Shown here: positions 54,020-63,277 of the stretch, piece after piece | Layout of the letters: each line of letters opens with the position of its first letter | Numbering within the stretch: the stretch's first letter is position 1 | Source: Deltaproteobacteria bacterium | GTDB lineage: Bacteria > Desulfobacterota > GWC2-55-46 > JADFVP01 | Assembly: GCA_029262515.1 (NCBI GenBank) | Contig: JAJCZH010000008.1 | Coordinates: 124,001 to 188,000 of the forward strand | DNA: 64,000 nucleotides | Direction: 5' to 3' | Program-made: the position numbers and the translations under genes | Notes under the pieces: model-generated | The model's input: only the letters and a program-made list of their open reading frames with translations | What the model was told of the DNA's origin: nothing | Database searches by the model: none

Positions 54020-55237
54020 TCAGAGTAGAATTCCGGCTATGGTCGCGGTCATGAAACCGGCAAGAAGCCCGGCAAGAAGCGCCTTCAGGCTCAGGCTCGC
54101 AACAAGGCTCTTCCTCTCGGGAGCAACGGAACCGATACCGCCTATAAGTATTGCAATAGAGCCGAAGTTGGCGAAACTGCAGAGCGCATAGGTCGCTATG
54201 CCGACAGCACGCCCGGAGAGCTCACCGGACGCTATCATGCCCTGCATCTTCTGGTAACTGATAAACTCGTTGAAGACGATCTTTATCCCGAGCAGTTCAC
54301 CCACCAGATGGCACTCGTTCCAAGGCACACCCATTACCCAGGCAACCGGCATAAAAAGGTACCCGGAAATACCGGCAAAAGAGGTTCCGGTAAACCGGAG
54401 CAGGTAATCGAGCATACCGATCAGGGCGATAAAGGCCAGAAGCATCGCGCCTATGGTGAGGGCTAGTTTAAGCCCGTCTGCCGCGCCGTTCGCCGCCGCC
54501 TCAATTATATTGACGTCACTACTCTTTAGGCTATCGTTTAACTCTTGAGCGCGCCCCTGCCCGACCCCGGCCGTGACCGGAAGCTCGGTCTCGGGTATCA
54601 TTATCTTGGAGATCGCAATAGCCGCGGGCGCGCTCATTACGGAGGCCGCAAGCAGATGCCCGGCGCTTGCGCCGAAACTGACGTATACGGCCATTACCGA
54701 GCCTGCGATGGTAGACATAAAGCAGACCATTACGGTAAAGAGCTCGGAGCGCGTCATCCGCCTCAGGTACTGCTTGATGGCGGTCGTAGACTCTATGCCC
54801 ATAAAGACGAACATGGCGGCCATTAACGCCTCGGCGCCAGAGACCTTCATCGTATACTCCATCACGCGCGCCATGGCGCGCACCACTACGGTTATGATCT
54901 TCAAGTAGTAGAGCACGCCCATGAGCGAGGAGACGAAGATAATGGTAGGCAGTACCTTGAAGGCTACGATTGCGTTGATCTCAAAGTCGGAGACCAGGGA
55001 GCCGAAGAGAAAGCGCGAGCCGTAGTCGGTAAAGTCGAGCAGCTTGGTCATGACAATGCGGGCCGCATCGAAGATGATATGGCCGACCGAGGTATGGAGA
55101 ATAAAAAGAGCGAGAAGTATCTGGAGCGCAAGGCCCCAGGCAACGAGCCTCCAGTCTATCTTGCTCCTGTTCTCAGAAAAGGCCCAGGCTATGGCGACAA
55201 AGAGTACAAGCCCGATGATACCTGTAAATCGTTCCAT
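54020..55237 (-). CDS. nupC: Concentrative nucleoside transporter (NupC/CNT family)
   Basis: 405 residues with about ten membrane segments. CNT motifs are FVFMGIESTTAIKQYLRRMT, STIAGSVMAVYVSFGA, LAASVMSAPAAIAISKIMIP, GIKIVFNEFISYQKM and ALCSFANFGSIAILIGGIGS. It imports nucleosides with protons or sodium. Length matches NupC. It faces the aminopeptidase tail to tail with 15 bp between stops; no hairpin terminator is seen there. Confidence 0.95.
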   Translation of the reverse strand: MERFTGIIGLVLFVAIAWAFSENRSKIDWRLVAWGLALQILLALFILHTSVGHIIFDAARIVMTKLLDFTDYGSRFLFGSLVSDFEINAIVAFKVLPTIIFVSSLMGVLYYLKIITVVVRAMARVMEYTMKVSGAEALMAAMFVFMGIESTTAIKQYLRRMTRSELFTVMVCFMSTIAGSVMAVYVSFGASAGHLLAASVMSAPAAIAISKIMIPETELPVTAGVGQGRAQELNDSLKSSDVNIIEAAANGAADGLKLALTIGAMLLAFIALIGMLDYLLRFTGTSFAGISGYLFMPVAWVMGVPWNECHLVGELLGIKIVFNEFISYQKMQGMIASGELSGRAVGIATYALCSFANFGSIAILIGGIGSVAPERKSLVASLSLKALLAGLLAGFMTATIAGILL

Positions 55238-55356
55238 AAATAGTCTATTAGTAAAAAAGATTTTATACAGAGAGTTCCAGCATCAAACTCACTCCATCTC
55301 AACGCTTAAGAGCAGCAGTCTACTTTACAGGTACACCTAAGCGGTTTGAGACAGGC

Positions 55357-55776
55357 TTACTCGCCGATTATTTTAACGAGCACCCTCTTCTTTCTTCTGC
55401 CGTCGAACTCGCCGTAAAAGATCTGTTCCCACGGGCCAAGATCGAGAGCGCCGCCGGTTATGGCAACCACCACCTCGCGTCCCATGATCTGGCGCTTTAG
55501 ATGCGCGTCCCCGTTATCCTCACCCGTAAGGTTATGCCTGTACTGTGAAAGCGGCTCGTGGGGAGCGAGGCGTTCGAGCCACTGCTCGTAATCGCTGTGC
55601 AGGCCCCTTTCATCATCATTAATAAAGACAGAGGCGGTTATATGCATTGCGTTCACCAGCACCAGGCCTTCGGTAATGCCGCTCTCATCTATACCGGTGT
55701 CCACGTCCGGGGTGATGTTTATAAAACCCCTGCGCGCCGGTATATCGAAAAAAAGCTCCTTCCTGAAACTCTTCAT
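55357..55776 (-). CDS. YjbQ/UPF0047 family protein
   Basis: About 139 residues beginning [20 protein letters not shown]. Family hallmarks: [40 protein letters not shown] (His cluster) and [14 protein letters not shown]. Members have weak thiamine-phosphate synthase activity in vitro; the true role is unsettled. The ATG at 55776 fits the family start; a GTG eleven codons earlier is possible. Confidence 0.93.
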   Translation of the reverse strand: MKSFRKELFFDIPARRGFINITPDVDTGIDESGITEGLVLVNAMHITASVFINDDERGLHSDYEQWLERLAPHEPLSQYRHNLTGEDNGDAHLKRQIMGREVVVAITGGALDLGPWEQIFYGEFDGRRKKRVLVKIIGE

Positions 55777-55838
55777 TCGTAATCCGCTGTATAGGTTAAG
55801 GCTCGGCACTCTACTTTCCAGTCTCTACTTCCCTGACT

Positions 55839-56279
55839 TTATTTCCTATGACACTCAAGACAGAGAAAGCTGCCTATGTTAGATGTCGAAAGCATGGGGT
55901 CGGGCCCGCCGTCCGCCCTTTTTGCCGACAGTTCCTCGTGGTTGGCCTTTGAGTACGGGACATGACAGGTCGTGCAACCTATCTGCCTGCCGCCTTTGCC
56001 GACCAGCTTTACGGACGGGCCGAGTTCCGAGACCGGTGCCAACCCGGGGTTGCCAGTAGATGCAGTCACATAATCCAGGCCCAGAGGGTGGTCGCACCCA
56101 TCAGTATGGCAGAGTCGTGACGAGTCCTCCGGGTCGGTTGTCATTACATGGCACTCTATACACTCTCTGCTCTTTGCATCGAGCGCCACGGCGCCTTCGA
56201 CTGAAGAGAAAAAGAACAGGGAAATGAAAAAAGCAGAGATAACCCCGGTGGTGACTTTGCTAAAGACCGCATTGTACAT
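55839..56279 (-). CDS. Small exported multihaem cytochrome c
   Basis: 146 residues. A signal peptide (VISAFFISLFFFSSVEG) is followed by three CxxCH haem sites: CIECH, CTTCH and CLECH near the C-terminus. A further segment CHTDGCDH could supply axial histidines but is not a canonical haem site. It would act as a periplasmic electron carrier. It lies near a beta-barrel gene and a copper protein gene. AAGGAG precedes the ATG. Confidence 0.88.
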   Translation of the reverse strand: MYNAVFSKVTTGVISAFFISLFFFSSVEGAVALDAKSRECIECHVMTTDPEDSSRLCHTDGCDHPLGLDYVTASTGNPGLAPVSELGPSVKLVGKGGRQIGCTTCHVPYSKANHEELSAKRADGGPDPMLSTSNIGSFLCLECHRK

Positions 56280-56353
56280 AACCGTACTCCTTCTCTTACG
56301 TATAAGCTACAACTTACCTGTTACTGATACGAGTAAAAAGGCGACCCTGCGAC

Positions 56354-57307
56354 TCAGAACGAATACTTGAGTGAGCCGAGAAGTGAAGCAGAACCCCAGT
56401 TAACCTCATTAAGGGGCTGGGTAGTTATTACGCCGGAAGAATGAAAAGTTCTGTCCGTGCCATCACTAGCCTGCCACCGCTTGTAATCGAACTCCCAACC
56501 CAGAGAGATTGTTTTACTTACCTCGTAATTGAGCCCCATGCTGTAAATCAGGCCGTAACCGTAAGCCTCATGCTCAAAACTCTTAGGGTGCTTAAAATCG
56601 TTCCTTAGGTTCCAATCGGCAACCGCGTAGTAGTATGCAAGGTGCATCTCAAGAGAAGCGAAGGCCGACAACTTTTTGTCCTTAGAGAGGTGGTGAAAAT
56701 CGATGCCTGCCCAGGGGCCTATCCAGAGAGTCTGATAACTGGAGTCCAACCCAGCAAATGGACCTGTTGAACCTGTACAGGAGAGCGGTGAACCAGAAAC
56801 GCAGAGCGTCTGAAAACCGTCGGTCATCCTAAAGTTCTGATTATGCGCCGATACCCCGCCCAGCAGGGCGTAGTCATAACCGGCTCTTCTGTAGATCTGC
56901 CCTACTCCGCCTGACAAGTCCCACAACGAGCCCTTATTCCCACTGTTATCGGAGCGGGAGAACTCCAAGGTACGGTTATCTCCATTATAATCGGAGTCCC
57001 GGTTATCTCCCCCATTGATTTGAGCTGATGAGATTGAACCGCGGTAGTAGAGTTTCTCTTTCTTTACTGTCATTGTTGCCTTGAACTCTATTGCGGAGAT
57101 ATCGGACCATGTCAGCTCGGAGAGAATATTCGGACTGCCGCCAGCCCCGCTTATACTCCAGTCGAACTTCTCTAACCTTTTACCTATTCCGTACCGTATA
57201 TCTCTTTCAATCGTCTTTTCACTGCTGCCTCCATTCGCAATAGAGGGCGAAGCAGATATAAAAAACAAAGATAGTATGAAAAAGAGTATAAGTCTGTCCG
57301 GTTTCAT
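56354..57307 (-). CDS. Outer-membrane beta-barrel protein, omptin/Pom-like
   Basis: 317 residues with a signal peptide (LFFILSLFFISASPSIA). Alternating strands end in an aromatic C-terminus (LGSLKYSF), the outer-membrane insertion signal. The segment GGSPNILSELTWSDI resembles omptin and Protochlamydia outer-membrane protein families. The omptin catalytic residues cannot be confirmed, so protease activity is not claimed. GGGGA precedes the ATG. It is divergent from the TRASH/YHS gene. Confidence 0.72.
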   Translation of the reverse strand: MKPDRLILFFILSLFFISASPSIANGGSSEKTIERDIRYGIGKRLEKFDWSISGAGGSPNILSELTWSDISAIEFKATMTVKKEKLYYRGSISSAQINGGDNRDSDYNGDNRTLEFSRSDNSGNKGSLWDLSGGVGQIYRRAGYDYALLGGVSAHNQNFRMTDGFQTLCVSGSPLSCTGSTGPFAGLDSSYQTLWIGPWAGIDFHHLSKDKKLSAFASLEMHLAYYYAVADWNLRNDFKHPKSFEHEAYGYGLIYSMGLNYEVSKTISLGWEFDYKRWQASDGTDRTFHSSGVITTQPLNEVNWGSASLLGSLKYSF

Positions 57308-57542
57308 AGATATATTCCCCGTATTGGTTCACTCTTCTCAATCTTTAAAAAAAAGAGCCTGTTAAAAAGATCCACAATAATATTTCCGGCTCTCAGTATA
57401 GCATAACAGACCACCCCGACAAGTGGAATATGGACAGAGACGGTTGAAGAAAAAAGTGATACTCCAGTACGTGACCTTGTAGTATAATAACAGAGTATAA
57501 AAAGAAAAGAGCACCTTAAAATAGATACTAAGGAGTATGGAT

Positions 57543-57941
57543 ATGAATGGAAGCAAAACAGTAGCAAGAATTTTTTTATCAGTTACTCTGATCCTAAGTT
57601 TCGCGATTGGGGGCGTACTCGTGTCAGGCACGCAATCGATTGCAACTACAACTGCGACACAGGGTGAAATAACCCCGGTGGTTCTGAACGAGGTCTGCAT
57701 GGTGACCGACAAGGTCTTCGGAAAACCTCAAATACCGGTTGAGTACGAAGGAAAGACCTACTACGGCTGCTGCCAGGGCTGCGTGGCGAAGTTGAAGAAC
57801 GACAGTACGCTGCGCAGCGCAGTAGACCCAGTGTCAGGCAATATGATAGACAAAGCCACGGCCACGGTAATAGAGGGAGTTGGGGGAGAGGCCCTCTACT
57901 TCGAGTCTATTGATACGGCTAAGAAGTACTTCAAACAGTAG
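57543..57941 (+). CDS. Exported TRASH/YHS-domain metal-binding protein
   Basis: About 132 residues. Signal peptide (FLSVTLILSFAIGGVLVSG) and a TRASH/YHS domain: VCMVTDKVFGKPQIPVEYEG, then KTYYGCCQGCVAKL, with cysteines spaced C-x(~21)-C-C-x2-C. These bind heavy metals such as copper. The ATG at 57543 has AAGGAG seven bases upstream; an ATG six bases earlier is too close to it. It ends at a strong hairpin and faces the cupredoxin gene. Confidence 0.85.
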   Translation: MNGSKTVARIFLSVTLILSFAIGGVLVSGTQSIATTTATQGEITPVVLNEVCMVTDKVFGKPQIPVEYEGKTYYGCCQGCVAKLKNDSTLRSAVDPVSGNMIDKATATVIEGVGGEALYFESIDTAKKYFKQ

Positions 57942-57976
57942 CGCGGCTGCTGCTCACATTCACTTTGTAACTAAAT

Positions 57977-58006
57977 AGGGTTAGTATGCGCAAGCATACT
58001 AACCCT
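57977..58006 (+). terminator. Hairpin terminator between the TRASH/YHS and cupredoxin genes
   Basis: A perfect 13-bp stem (AGGGTTAGTATGC / GCATACTAACCCT) with a GCAA (GNRA) tetraloop, followed on the plus strand by AACTTTTAT. It may serve both convergent genes. Confidence 0.82.
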
Positions 58007-58058
58007 AACTTTTATATGCTGCAAAGGGAGTAACAGAGAGAGCCAGCCCGGCTGCGCA

Positions 58059-58706
58059 TTACTCCCTCACCAGAACTTTTCCGTACATTATCTTGTGTAT
58101 AAAACAGATGTAATAGTACTCTCCCGGAGTATTGAACTTGTACTGCCAACTCTGTCCAGGTTCAACTCTGGCAGAGAAGAGCCCTCCCTCTCCTACAGAG
58201 GTCAAGACGGACGCGAGCAGATGAGTAGTTGCGTCTTTGTTGTCCCACCTTACGGTATCACCACTACTTATGATTATATTGTCCGGGCTGAAGAGGTTTT
58301 TGATTGTCTCTGTTGAAATTGTCTCTACCACATGCAGACCACCTGCCTCGGTTGAGACAACAGCCGGAGTCAAGCGCGACTCGAAACTCCTTTTCTTAAC
58401 CATTTTTAGTGGAGCCAGCTCTCCGGTAATATCTTTGTAAACAGTCGCGAGCCGTTCGAGTATGTAAAACTTCTGTTCTCTCTCTTCTTTAGTCAGTTCC
58501 GGTTTAAGGGCCGTTTCGATCAATTTGTCGATCTTATCCGGCATCTCACCCTTATGACCCTCCACGATAGACTCCATTTTGAGCGCGTCTTGCTTATATA
58601 GCGCATCCGAGAACTGAGCCAGTAAGTCCGGGTTACCGGAGTATGCGGGTCTATCTAAAATAAAAAGAGCTGCCAGAGTTAATAGAGTACACCATCTAGG
58701 CTTCAT
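58059..58706 (-). CDS. Exported cupredoxin (plastocyanin-like) protein
   Basis: About 215 residues. Signal peptide (CTLLTLAALFILDRPAYS), a helical middle, and a C-terminal cupredoxin domain (about 125-215): NLFSPDNIIISSGDTVRWDN, DATTHLLAS and GEYYYICFIHKIMYGKVLV. Ligands for type 1 copper are present: His in TTHLL, then Cys, His and Met in CFIHKIM. GGAGGTG precedes the ATG at 58706; an earlier in-frame start is not supported. Confidence 0.87.
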   Translation of the reverse strand: MKPRWCTLLTLAALFILDRPAYSGNPDLLAQFSDALYKQDALKMESIVEGHKGEMPDKIDKLIETALKPELTKEEREQKFYILERLATVYKDITGELAPLKMVKKRSFESRLTPAVVSTEAGGLHVVETISTETIKNLFSPDNIIISSGDTVRWDNKDATTHLLASVLTSVGEGGLFSARVEPGQSWQYKFNTPGEYYYICFIHKIMYGKVLVRE

Positions 58707-58938
58707 GGCCACACCTCCGCACGGTATATGGTTGCTGAACAAACTACTCCAAACGACGCTAAATACGTGTGTTCTCCACCCCACTACTTCTATACAAGCA
58801 ATAGGTAAAGAACAAAAGACTCTGTGGTTATATAAATTATAGCAGGTTATTAATTAACGCAAGAGAACAGGAAGAAAAACTACCGGCAGGCAGTATCAAA
58901 TCAATAATCGAGAGGGCAGAACAGAGAGTACTATCAAC

Positions 58939-59667
58939 CTACTTCTTAACGAATTTTTTTTCCGAGGCGATAGCAGTGTGGAGTTCCGGCCAGGAAGTCT
59001 TGCATTGCTCGCCCCAGGATTCCGAGTAGACAAGCTCTTCGAGCGGTAAGCGCGGCAGCCAGCCAGCACTCTCAAGTTCCGGTTTTTCTGGGAAATGGGA
59101 GACGTAACCGACACAGAGGTACGCTATCGGAAGTATCTTACCCGGAAGAGAGAGAACTTCTCTGATCTCTTCTGTTTTTACGATACTTACCCACCCCACT
59201 CCCAGCCCTTCGGCCCTTGCGGCCAGCCACAGGTTCTGAACAGCGCATACCGAACTGAAAATATCCATAATAGGTTGTGCGGTCCGCCCGATAACGACCG
59301 GCCCGAAACGCTCCTTATCACAGGTAATGCAGATGTTGAGCGGAGCCTCCATTATGCCTTCTAGTTTAAAACCGCTATACTGTGCTCTCTTATCCTCAGA
59401 GAAGAGAAGTTTTGCCTCGGCATTGGCGCGTTTAAAGGCGTCGTGAACAAGTGCGCGCTTGTGTCTATCTTTGACTAGAATAAAGTTCCACGGCTGCATA
59501 AAACCGACCGAAGGCGCATAGTGCGCGGCATGCAAAACTCGCGAAAGCACGGCTTCCGGAACCGGTTCATCAATAAACTGACTTCGAATATCACGACGCG
59601 TATAGATTGCACGATAAAGACCGTCCTTCTCATCTTCTGAAAACTCTCCGACCATCTCTTTAGGCAT
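58939..59667 (-). CDS. bluB: 5,6-dimethylbenzimidazole synthase BluB
   Basis: 242 residues, nitroreductase fold. Strong BluB signature: LYRAIYTRRDIRSQFIDEPV, HAAHYAPSVGFMQPWNFILV, and GVGWVSIVKTEEIREVLSLP with LCVGYVSHFPEKPELE. It breaks down FMN to make the lower ligand of vitamin B12 using oxygen. No other cobalamin genes or riboswitch are seen nearby. The ribosome site is weak. Confidence 0.93.
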   Translation of the reverse strand: MPKEMVGEFSEDEKDGLYRAIYTRRDIRSQFIDEPVPEAVLSRVLHAAHYAPSVGFMQPWNFILVKDRHKRALVHDAFKRANAEAKLLFSEDKRAQYSGFKLEGIMEAPLNICITCDKERFGPVVIGRTAQPIMDIFSSVCAVQNLWLAARAEGLGVGWVSIVKTEEIREVLSLPGKILPIAYLCVGYVSHFPEKPELESAGWLPRLPLEELVYSESWGEQCKTSWPELHTAIASEKKFVKK

Positions 59668-59810
59668 TTAAGAACTCACTTATCTTTTTATGTTTGAAGA
59701 TAGCCACCTGGTTACCAATATCAATATGGCACAACCGCGACATTGTAATAGAATCGGTTGAATACTGCAAGCATGATCACGTTTGGACTTGAGCAATGGT
59801 CGACATGTTG

Positions 59811-60170
59811 TTATGTGGTAGTATCTGACCAGACTGCATACTCGTTACCGTTCGGATCGCTGAAGTGAAAACGACGGCCACCCGGAAACGGGAAGATGTG
59901 CCTGATAATAGATCCTCCCGCACCCTCAATTTTTTTTTCGGTACTCTCGAGTTCATTACTATAGAAGACCACAAGAGTTGCACCGTTTGCAGTTGAAGAA
60001 CACAAGTCGGATTTAAAGAAGCCGCCGTTTATTCCCTCATCTTCAAAAGCAACATAATCGGGGCCGTAGTCCACAAATGACCAGCTGAAAACAGAAGAGA
60101 AAAAAGCTTTTGTCGCCTTTATATCTTTTGCAGGAAATTCAATGTAATTAATTTTTTCATGCTCGTTCAT
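59811..60170 (-). CDS. VOC-family protein (internal start, alternative to the fusion)
   Basis: Starting at the ATG at 60170, this gives a complete 119-residue VOC/glyoxalase-fold protein, MNEHEKINYIEFPAKDIKAT to the C-terminus, the usual size of stand-alone members. The G8 tract upstream (60178-60185 on the plus strand as C8) can serve as a ribosome site. Substrate unknown. Confidence 0.6.
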   Translation of the reverse strand: MNEHEKINYIEFPAKDIKATKAFFSSVFSWSFVDYGPDYVAFEDEGINGGFFKSDLCSSTANGATLVVFYSNELESTEKKIEGAGGSIIRHIFPFPGGRRFHFSDPNGNEYAVWSDTTT

Positions 60171-60641
60171 TATTTTACCCCCCCCAAAAAAGAAAAACAT
60201 ACTGTTGCACAAACTATCACTTGCCGGGTGATCGCTGTTCATTAACCTACCAGATGATTTCCATACCTCTTCATCCACTCGTCTATTCTCTTTGATAAGG
60301 TCACCCTCAAATAGGTATCTCGCCTCGCCTTCTATCACGAGATCCGGCGTTTCGGCAAGTGTAAACGTACAGCGCCACCTTCGAGATAAACTATTTCCAT
60401 CGACTTTTGGCGGTGTGAGCGCGATAAGGGTCCGCGTATCGAAACGTCGATCAGTATTCGAAACGTCTTCTTTTAGGTAGGTAGTAACAGAAGCGCGCCC
60501 TTTACACTTAGGATCCGGCCCGCCAACATTCACATATGTAGCGTCCTCTGCGAGATACTTCTCAAGCCTCAACCAATTGTCGTCTCTTACGGTTATCTCA
60601 AGATCTGCAGCAAAACTCTTGAACAAATCGACTATTCCCAC
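59811..60641 (-). CDS. NTF2-like domain joined in frame to a VOC (glyoxalase-like) domain
   Basis: About 276 residues as sequenced. The first part (about 1-150) is an NTF2/SnoaL-like fold (DDNWLRLEKYLAEDATYVNV, CKGRASVTTYLKED). The second (about 158-276) is a VOC domain (KINYIEFPAKDIKATKAFFS, FHFSDPNGNEYAVW). The join is MFFFFGGGKIM, coded by a T-rich run and a G8 tract just before an ATG (60170) that could start a normal 119-residue VOC protein. A G7 or G9 tract would end the first frame there. GTG at 60641 with GAGGT is chosen; a TTG/ATG near 60746 would overlap ggt by about 70 bp. Probably two genes. Confidence 0.65.
   Translation of the reverse strand: MGIVDLFKSFAADLEITVRDDNWLRLEKYLAEDATYVNVGGPDPKCKGRASVTTYLKEDVSNTDRRFDTRTLIALTPPKVDGNSLSRRWRCTFTLAETPDLVIEGEARYLFEGDLIKENRRVDEEVWKSSGRLMNSDHPASDSLCNSMFFFFGGGKIMNEHEKINYIEFPAKDIKATKAFFSSVFSWSFVDYGPDYVAFEDEGINGGFFKSDLCSSTANGATLVVFYSNELESTEKKIEGAGGSIIRHIFPFPGGRRFHFSDPNGNEYAVWSDTTT
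60178..60185 (-). repeat. G8 homopolymer at the NTF2-like/VOC join
   Basis: Eight G on the minus strand preceded by TTTTTCTTTTTT. The number of G residues decides between a fused protein (8) and two separate proteins (7 gives TAATG overlap; 9 gives an immediate TAA). Confidence 0.85.
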
Positions 60642-60675
60642 TTCGTACCTCAGTGCTCTTAAAGCATACTTTAGA

Positions 60676-62406
60676 TCAATATCCCGAGGCCTTTCCTTCA
60701 CGCCTCGGGTCGGAGGCGCCGTAGAGAATTCCGCCTTCATTATCAACCAGTATGCTCGATGCCGCCCCCATGCTCTCCTTCACAGCAACGTTATGCCCCA
60801 TACCTTCGAGTATCTTTACCGTATCGATACCGAGGCCCTCTTCTACCCTGACCACATCCGGCAGCCACTGGTGGTGAACCCTTACGGCGTTTACGGCCTC
60901 CTGAATATTCATTCCGTGATCGATCACATTCATAATAACCTGCAGGGTCGTAGTGATAATTCTGGAACCTCCGGGACTTCCGGTAACTATGAAGGGTCTA
61001 TTCTCTTTGAGAACAATGGTGGGCGACATGGAACTTAACATACGCTTTCCGGGCTCTACCGCGTTAGCGACTCCGCCGATAAGACCGTATGCATTCGGCA
61101 CTCCGGGCTTTGAGCTGAAATCGTCCATCTCGTTATTGAGAAGAAAACCGGCCCCCTTGACTGCAATGCCGGAACCGTAACTGAAGTTGATGGTGTATGT
61201 GTTCGAGACGGCATTACCCTCGGAGTCAACCACGGTGAAGTGGGTAGTCTCGTTGCTCTCATAACCTGGAGGCTTTCCGGGTGATATTTTTTTACTATCG
61301 CTTGCAACTTTACTATCAATCTGGCGGCGTATTTTTGCCGCGTACTCTTTTTGTATTAATCCGTTTACCGGAACTCTTACAAAGTCCGGGTCTCCCAAAT
61401 ACTTGGAACGGTCCGCATAAGCCCGTTTCATGGCCTCGGTCATATAATGGATTGATTGAGCCGAGTTATGTCCGAGTGAGCCGATATCATAACCTTCGAG
61501 AGCATTCAGGATCTGAACGATATGGACGCCGCCCGAACTCGGTGGGGACATGGAGTAGATATCATAACCCCTATATGTGCCTTTTACCGGTTGCCGCAAG
61601 ACCGGTCCATAGCTCCTCAGGTCCTCTCTGGTAATTAACCCGCCGTTCGACTCCATCTCGCTGACAATAAGCTCTGCGATCTTTCCTTCATAGAAGGCCT
61701 CCTTACCCTTAGCGGCAATCGTCTTTAACGTCTCTGCAAGCTGCTTCTGTATAAAAAGTTCGCCCGGTTCATAATTGCTGCCGTCGGGATGAAAGTAGAG
61801 CTGCCGTGTCGAGGGCCAACTGCCAAGCCTCTTTGCGCTCGACTTGATCGAGTTACTAAAGTCAGGGGTAACCACAAACCCCTCTTCAGCAATCTTGATG
61901 GCCGGCGCGAGCGCTTCAGCGAGTGAGATACTACCGAACTCTTTAAGCGCAAGCGCGAGCCCGGAGACCGTACCCGGAACCCCGGCTGAGAGGTGGCTGA
62001 ATCTGCTCAGCCTGTTATCGGGATTACCGGCTTTATCGAGAAACATATCACGACGAGCCAGAGCCGGAGCTCTCTCGCGGTAATCTATTGCTACCACCTT
62101 TTCTGTCTTCGCCGAATAGACAAGCATAAAACCACCACCGCCGACATTACCGGCTCGCGGTAGCGTAACAGCCATTACAAAACCGATGGTAACTGCCGCG
62201 TCAATAGCGTTACCGCCATTTTTCAAGACCTCAAGACCGATATCTGCGGCAGTGCTCTCACCTGTTACCACCATGCCGCTCCTGCCCTGAATAGGAGTAT
62301 AGATATCACGATTACTAATAATCGGCGGCTGTGCCCCGAGAGTGCCGACAGTAAAGAAGAGGAGCACGAGTGTGCCAAAGAGAGTCTTTAAATAGATCAT
62401 AAGCAT
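60676..62406 (-). CDS. ggt: Gamma-glutamyltransferase
   Basis: 576 residues with a signal peptide (FGTLVLLFFTVGTLGA), so periplasmic. Motifs: GMVVTGESTAADIGLEVLKN, NVGGGGFMLVY, the autocleavage site with nucleophile Thr in NETTHFTVVDSEGNAVS, and GSPGGSRIITTTLQVIMNVI. It self-cleaves into two subunits and hydrolyses or transfers gamma-glutamyl groups of glutathione. It is followed by the NTF2-like gene. Two near ATG starts are possible (62406, 62400). Confidence 0.96.
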   Translation of the reverse strand: MLMIYLKTLFGTLVLLFFTVGTLGAQPPIISNRDIYTPIQGRSGMVVTGESTAADIGLEVLKNGGNAIDAAVTIGFVMAVTLPRAGNVGGGGFMLVYSAKTEKVVAIDYRERAPALARRDMFLDKAGNPDNRLSRFSHLSAGVPGTVSGLALALKEFGSISLAEALAPAIKIAEEGFVVTPDFSNSIKSSAKRLGSWPSTRQLYFHPDGSNYEPGELFIQKQLAETLKTIAAKGKEAFYEGKIAELIVSEMESNGGLITREDLRSYGPVLRQPVKGTYRGYDIYSMSPPSSGGVHIVQILNALEGYDIGSLGHNSAQSIHYMTEAMKRAYADRSKYLGDPDFVRVPVNGLIQKEYAAKIRRQIDSKVASDSKKISPGKPPGYESNETTHFTVVDSEGNAVSNTYTINFSYGSGIAVKGAGFLLNNEMDDFSSKPGVPNAYGLIGGVANAVEPGKRMLSSMSPTIVLKENRPFIVTGSPGGSRIITTTLQVIMNVIDHGMNIQEAVNAVRVHHQWLPDVVRVEEGLGIDTVKILEGMGHNVAVKESMGAASSILVDNEGGILYGASDPRREGKASGY

Positions 62407-62939
62407 ATAATCACTTTATCCCTGCTCATCTCCTTTGTCAAACTGTGTCAAACTGATACAGAGTCACTAGTACACCTACAAAGAGAGCATCGGTATACTC
62501 TTAGATGTGCCGATTTCCACTTGAAATATTGTGCCTTGAATATCACAACTCTATCAAACCAAAAATTATTGAGATATCTCTATACTGTTGGCTTTTTCTC
62601 CAAAAAAAAATACAAAAACGACCGCACATAACCAATGGAGTCTTATTAGTGTATATCTCTGTATGACAGTGTATAATTACGTTACACCAGTTAGCGAACA
62701 ACTAACCTCCTGAAGTTTATCGGAGGCTACACTACGAACTCTAACTACATCCTAGGTCAAACATATGTTCCAGGGGCATCTTTACTAAATCCTTTTTAAG
62801 ATAATCCAAAACGCTTACAATTGGAAAGTAGCATAAGAAATATACAACATATTGGCAAGATTCACAATTATCAACTACAGGAAGTACTCGACAAGAACTG
62901 TACCCCACTTTGCACCCCACTTCTATTCTCAACAACAGA

Positions 62940-62965
62940 GGGGGTAAGGCTTATGCCTTACCCCC
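62940..62965. terminator. Perfect hairpin in the tRNA-adjacent region
   Basis: 11-bp perfect stem (GGGGGTAAGGC / GCCTTACCCCC) with a TTAT loop. T-tracts are weak on both sides, so a terminator role is likely but not certain. Confidence 0.5.
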
Positions 62966-62978
62966 CTGTCTTTACTAC

Positions 62979-63003
62979 TAATACTGGTCGGGGCGAGAGG
63001 ATT
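62979..63003. repeat. 25-bp direct repeat of the tRNA-Pro 3' end (att-like), distal copy
   Basis: Identical over 25 bp to 63163-63187. The repeated block covers the end of the T loop, the T-stem 3' strand, the acceptor strand, discriminator base and CCA plus a few bases beyond, as in tRNA-borne attachment sites. Confidence 0.75.
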
Positions 63004-63121
63004 ATCTTGCCCATCCGTGGACTCGACCCTGCGGGCTTACACGCCTGTCGGCGCGGACGTTCCATTTTGCTGTCCTGAAAATGGCCAAACCTCCTCGGAG
63101 GTTCGAATCCACCACAAAAGT

Positions 63122-63162
63122 AAAAGAGCGGAAACACGGCAAAAACCGTGCTCCCGCTCTTT

Positions 63163-63163
<1 letters not shown>
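63122..63163 (-). terminator. Terminator of tRNA-Pro
   Basis: A 10-bp outer stem (AAAAGAGCGG / CCGCTCTTTT) with an inner CACGG/CCGTG stem, and TTTTACTTTT on the minus strand. It lies immediately after the tRNA 3' end. Confidence 0.8.
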
Positions 63164-63245
<82 letters not shown>

Positions 63246-63277
63246 ACATAAGAAATATAAAATTGTTACGGAAAAGT

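Noticed and set aside
62436..62455. 10-bp tandem repeat upstream of ggt as an operator
   Set aside because: Perfect but only two copies, containing TTGACA on the gene strand; it may be just promoter sequence and no regulator is suggested.
62741..62935. A 64-codon minus-strand frame considered as an integrase C-terminal remnant
   Set aside because: No Arg-His-Arg-Tyr integrase motif is visible; the only hint is repeat-coded VGCKVG, which the tandem 12-bp repeats explain.
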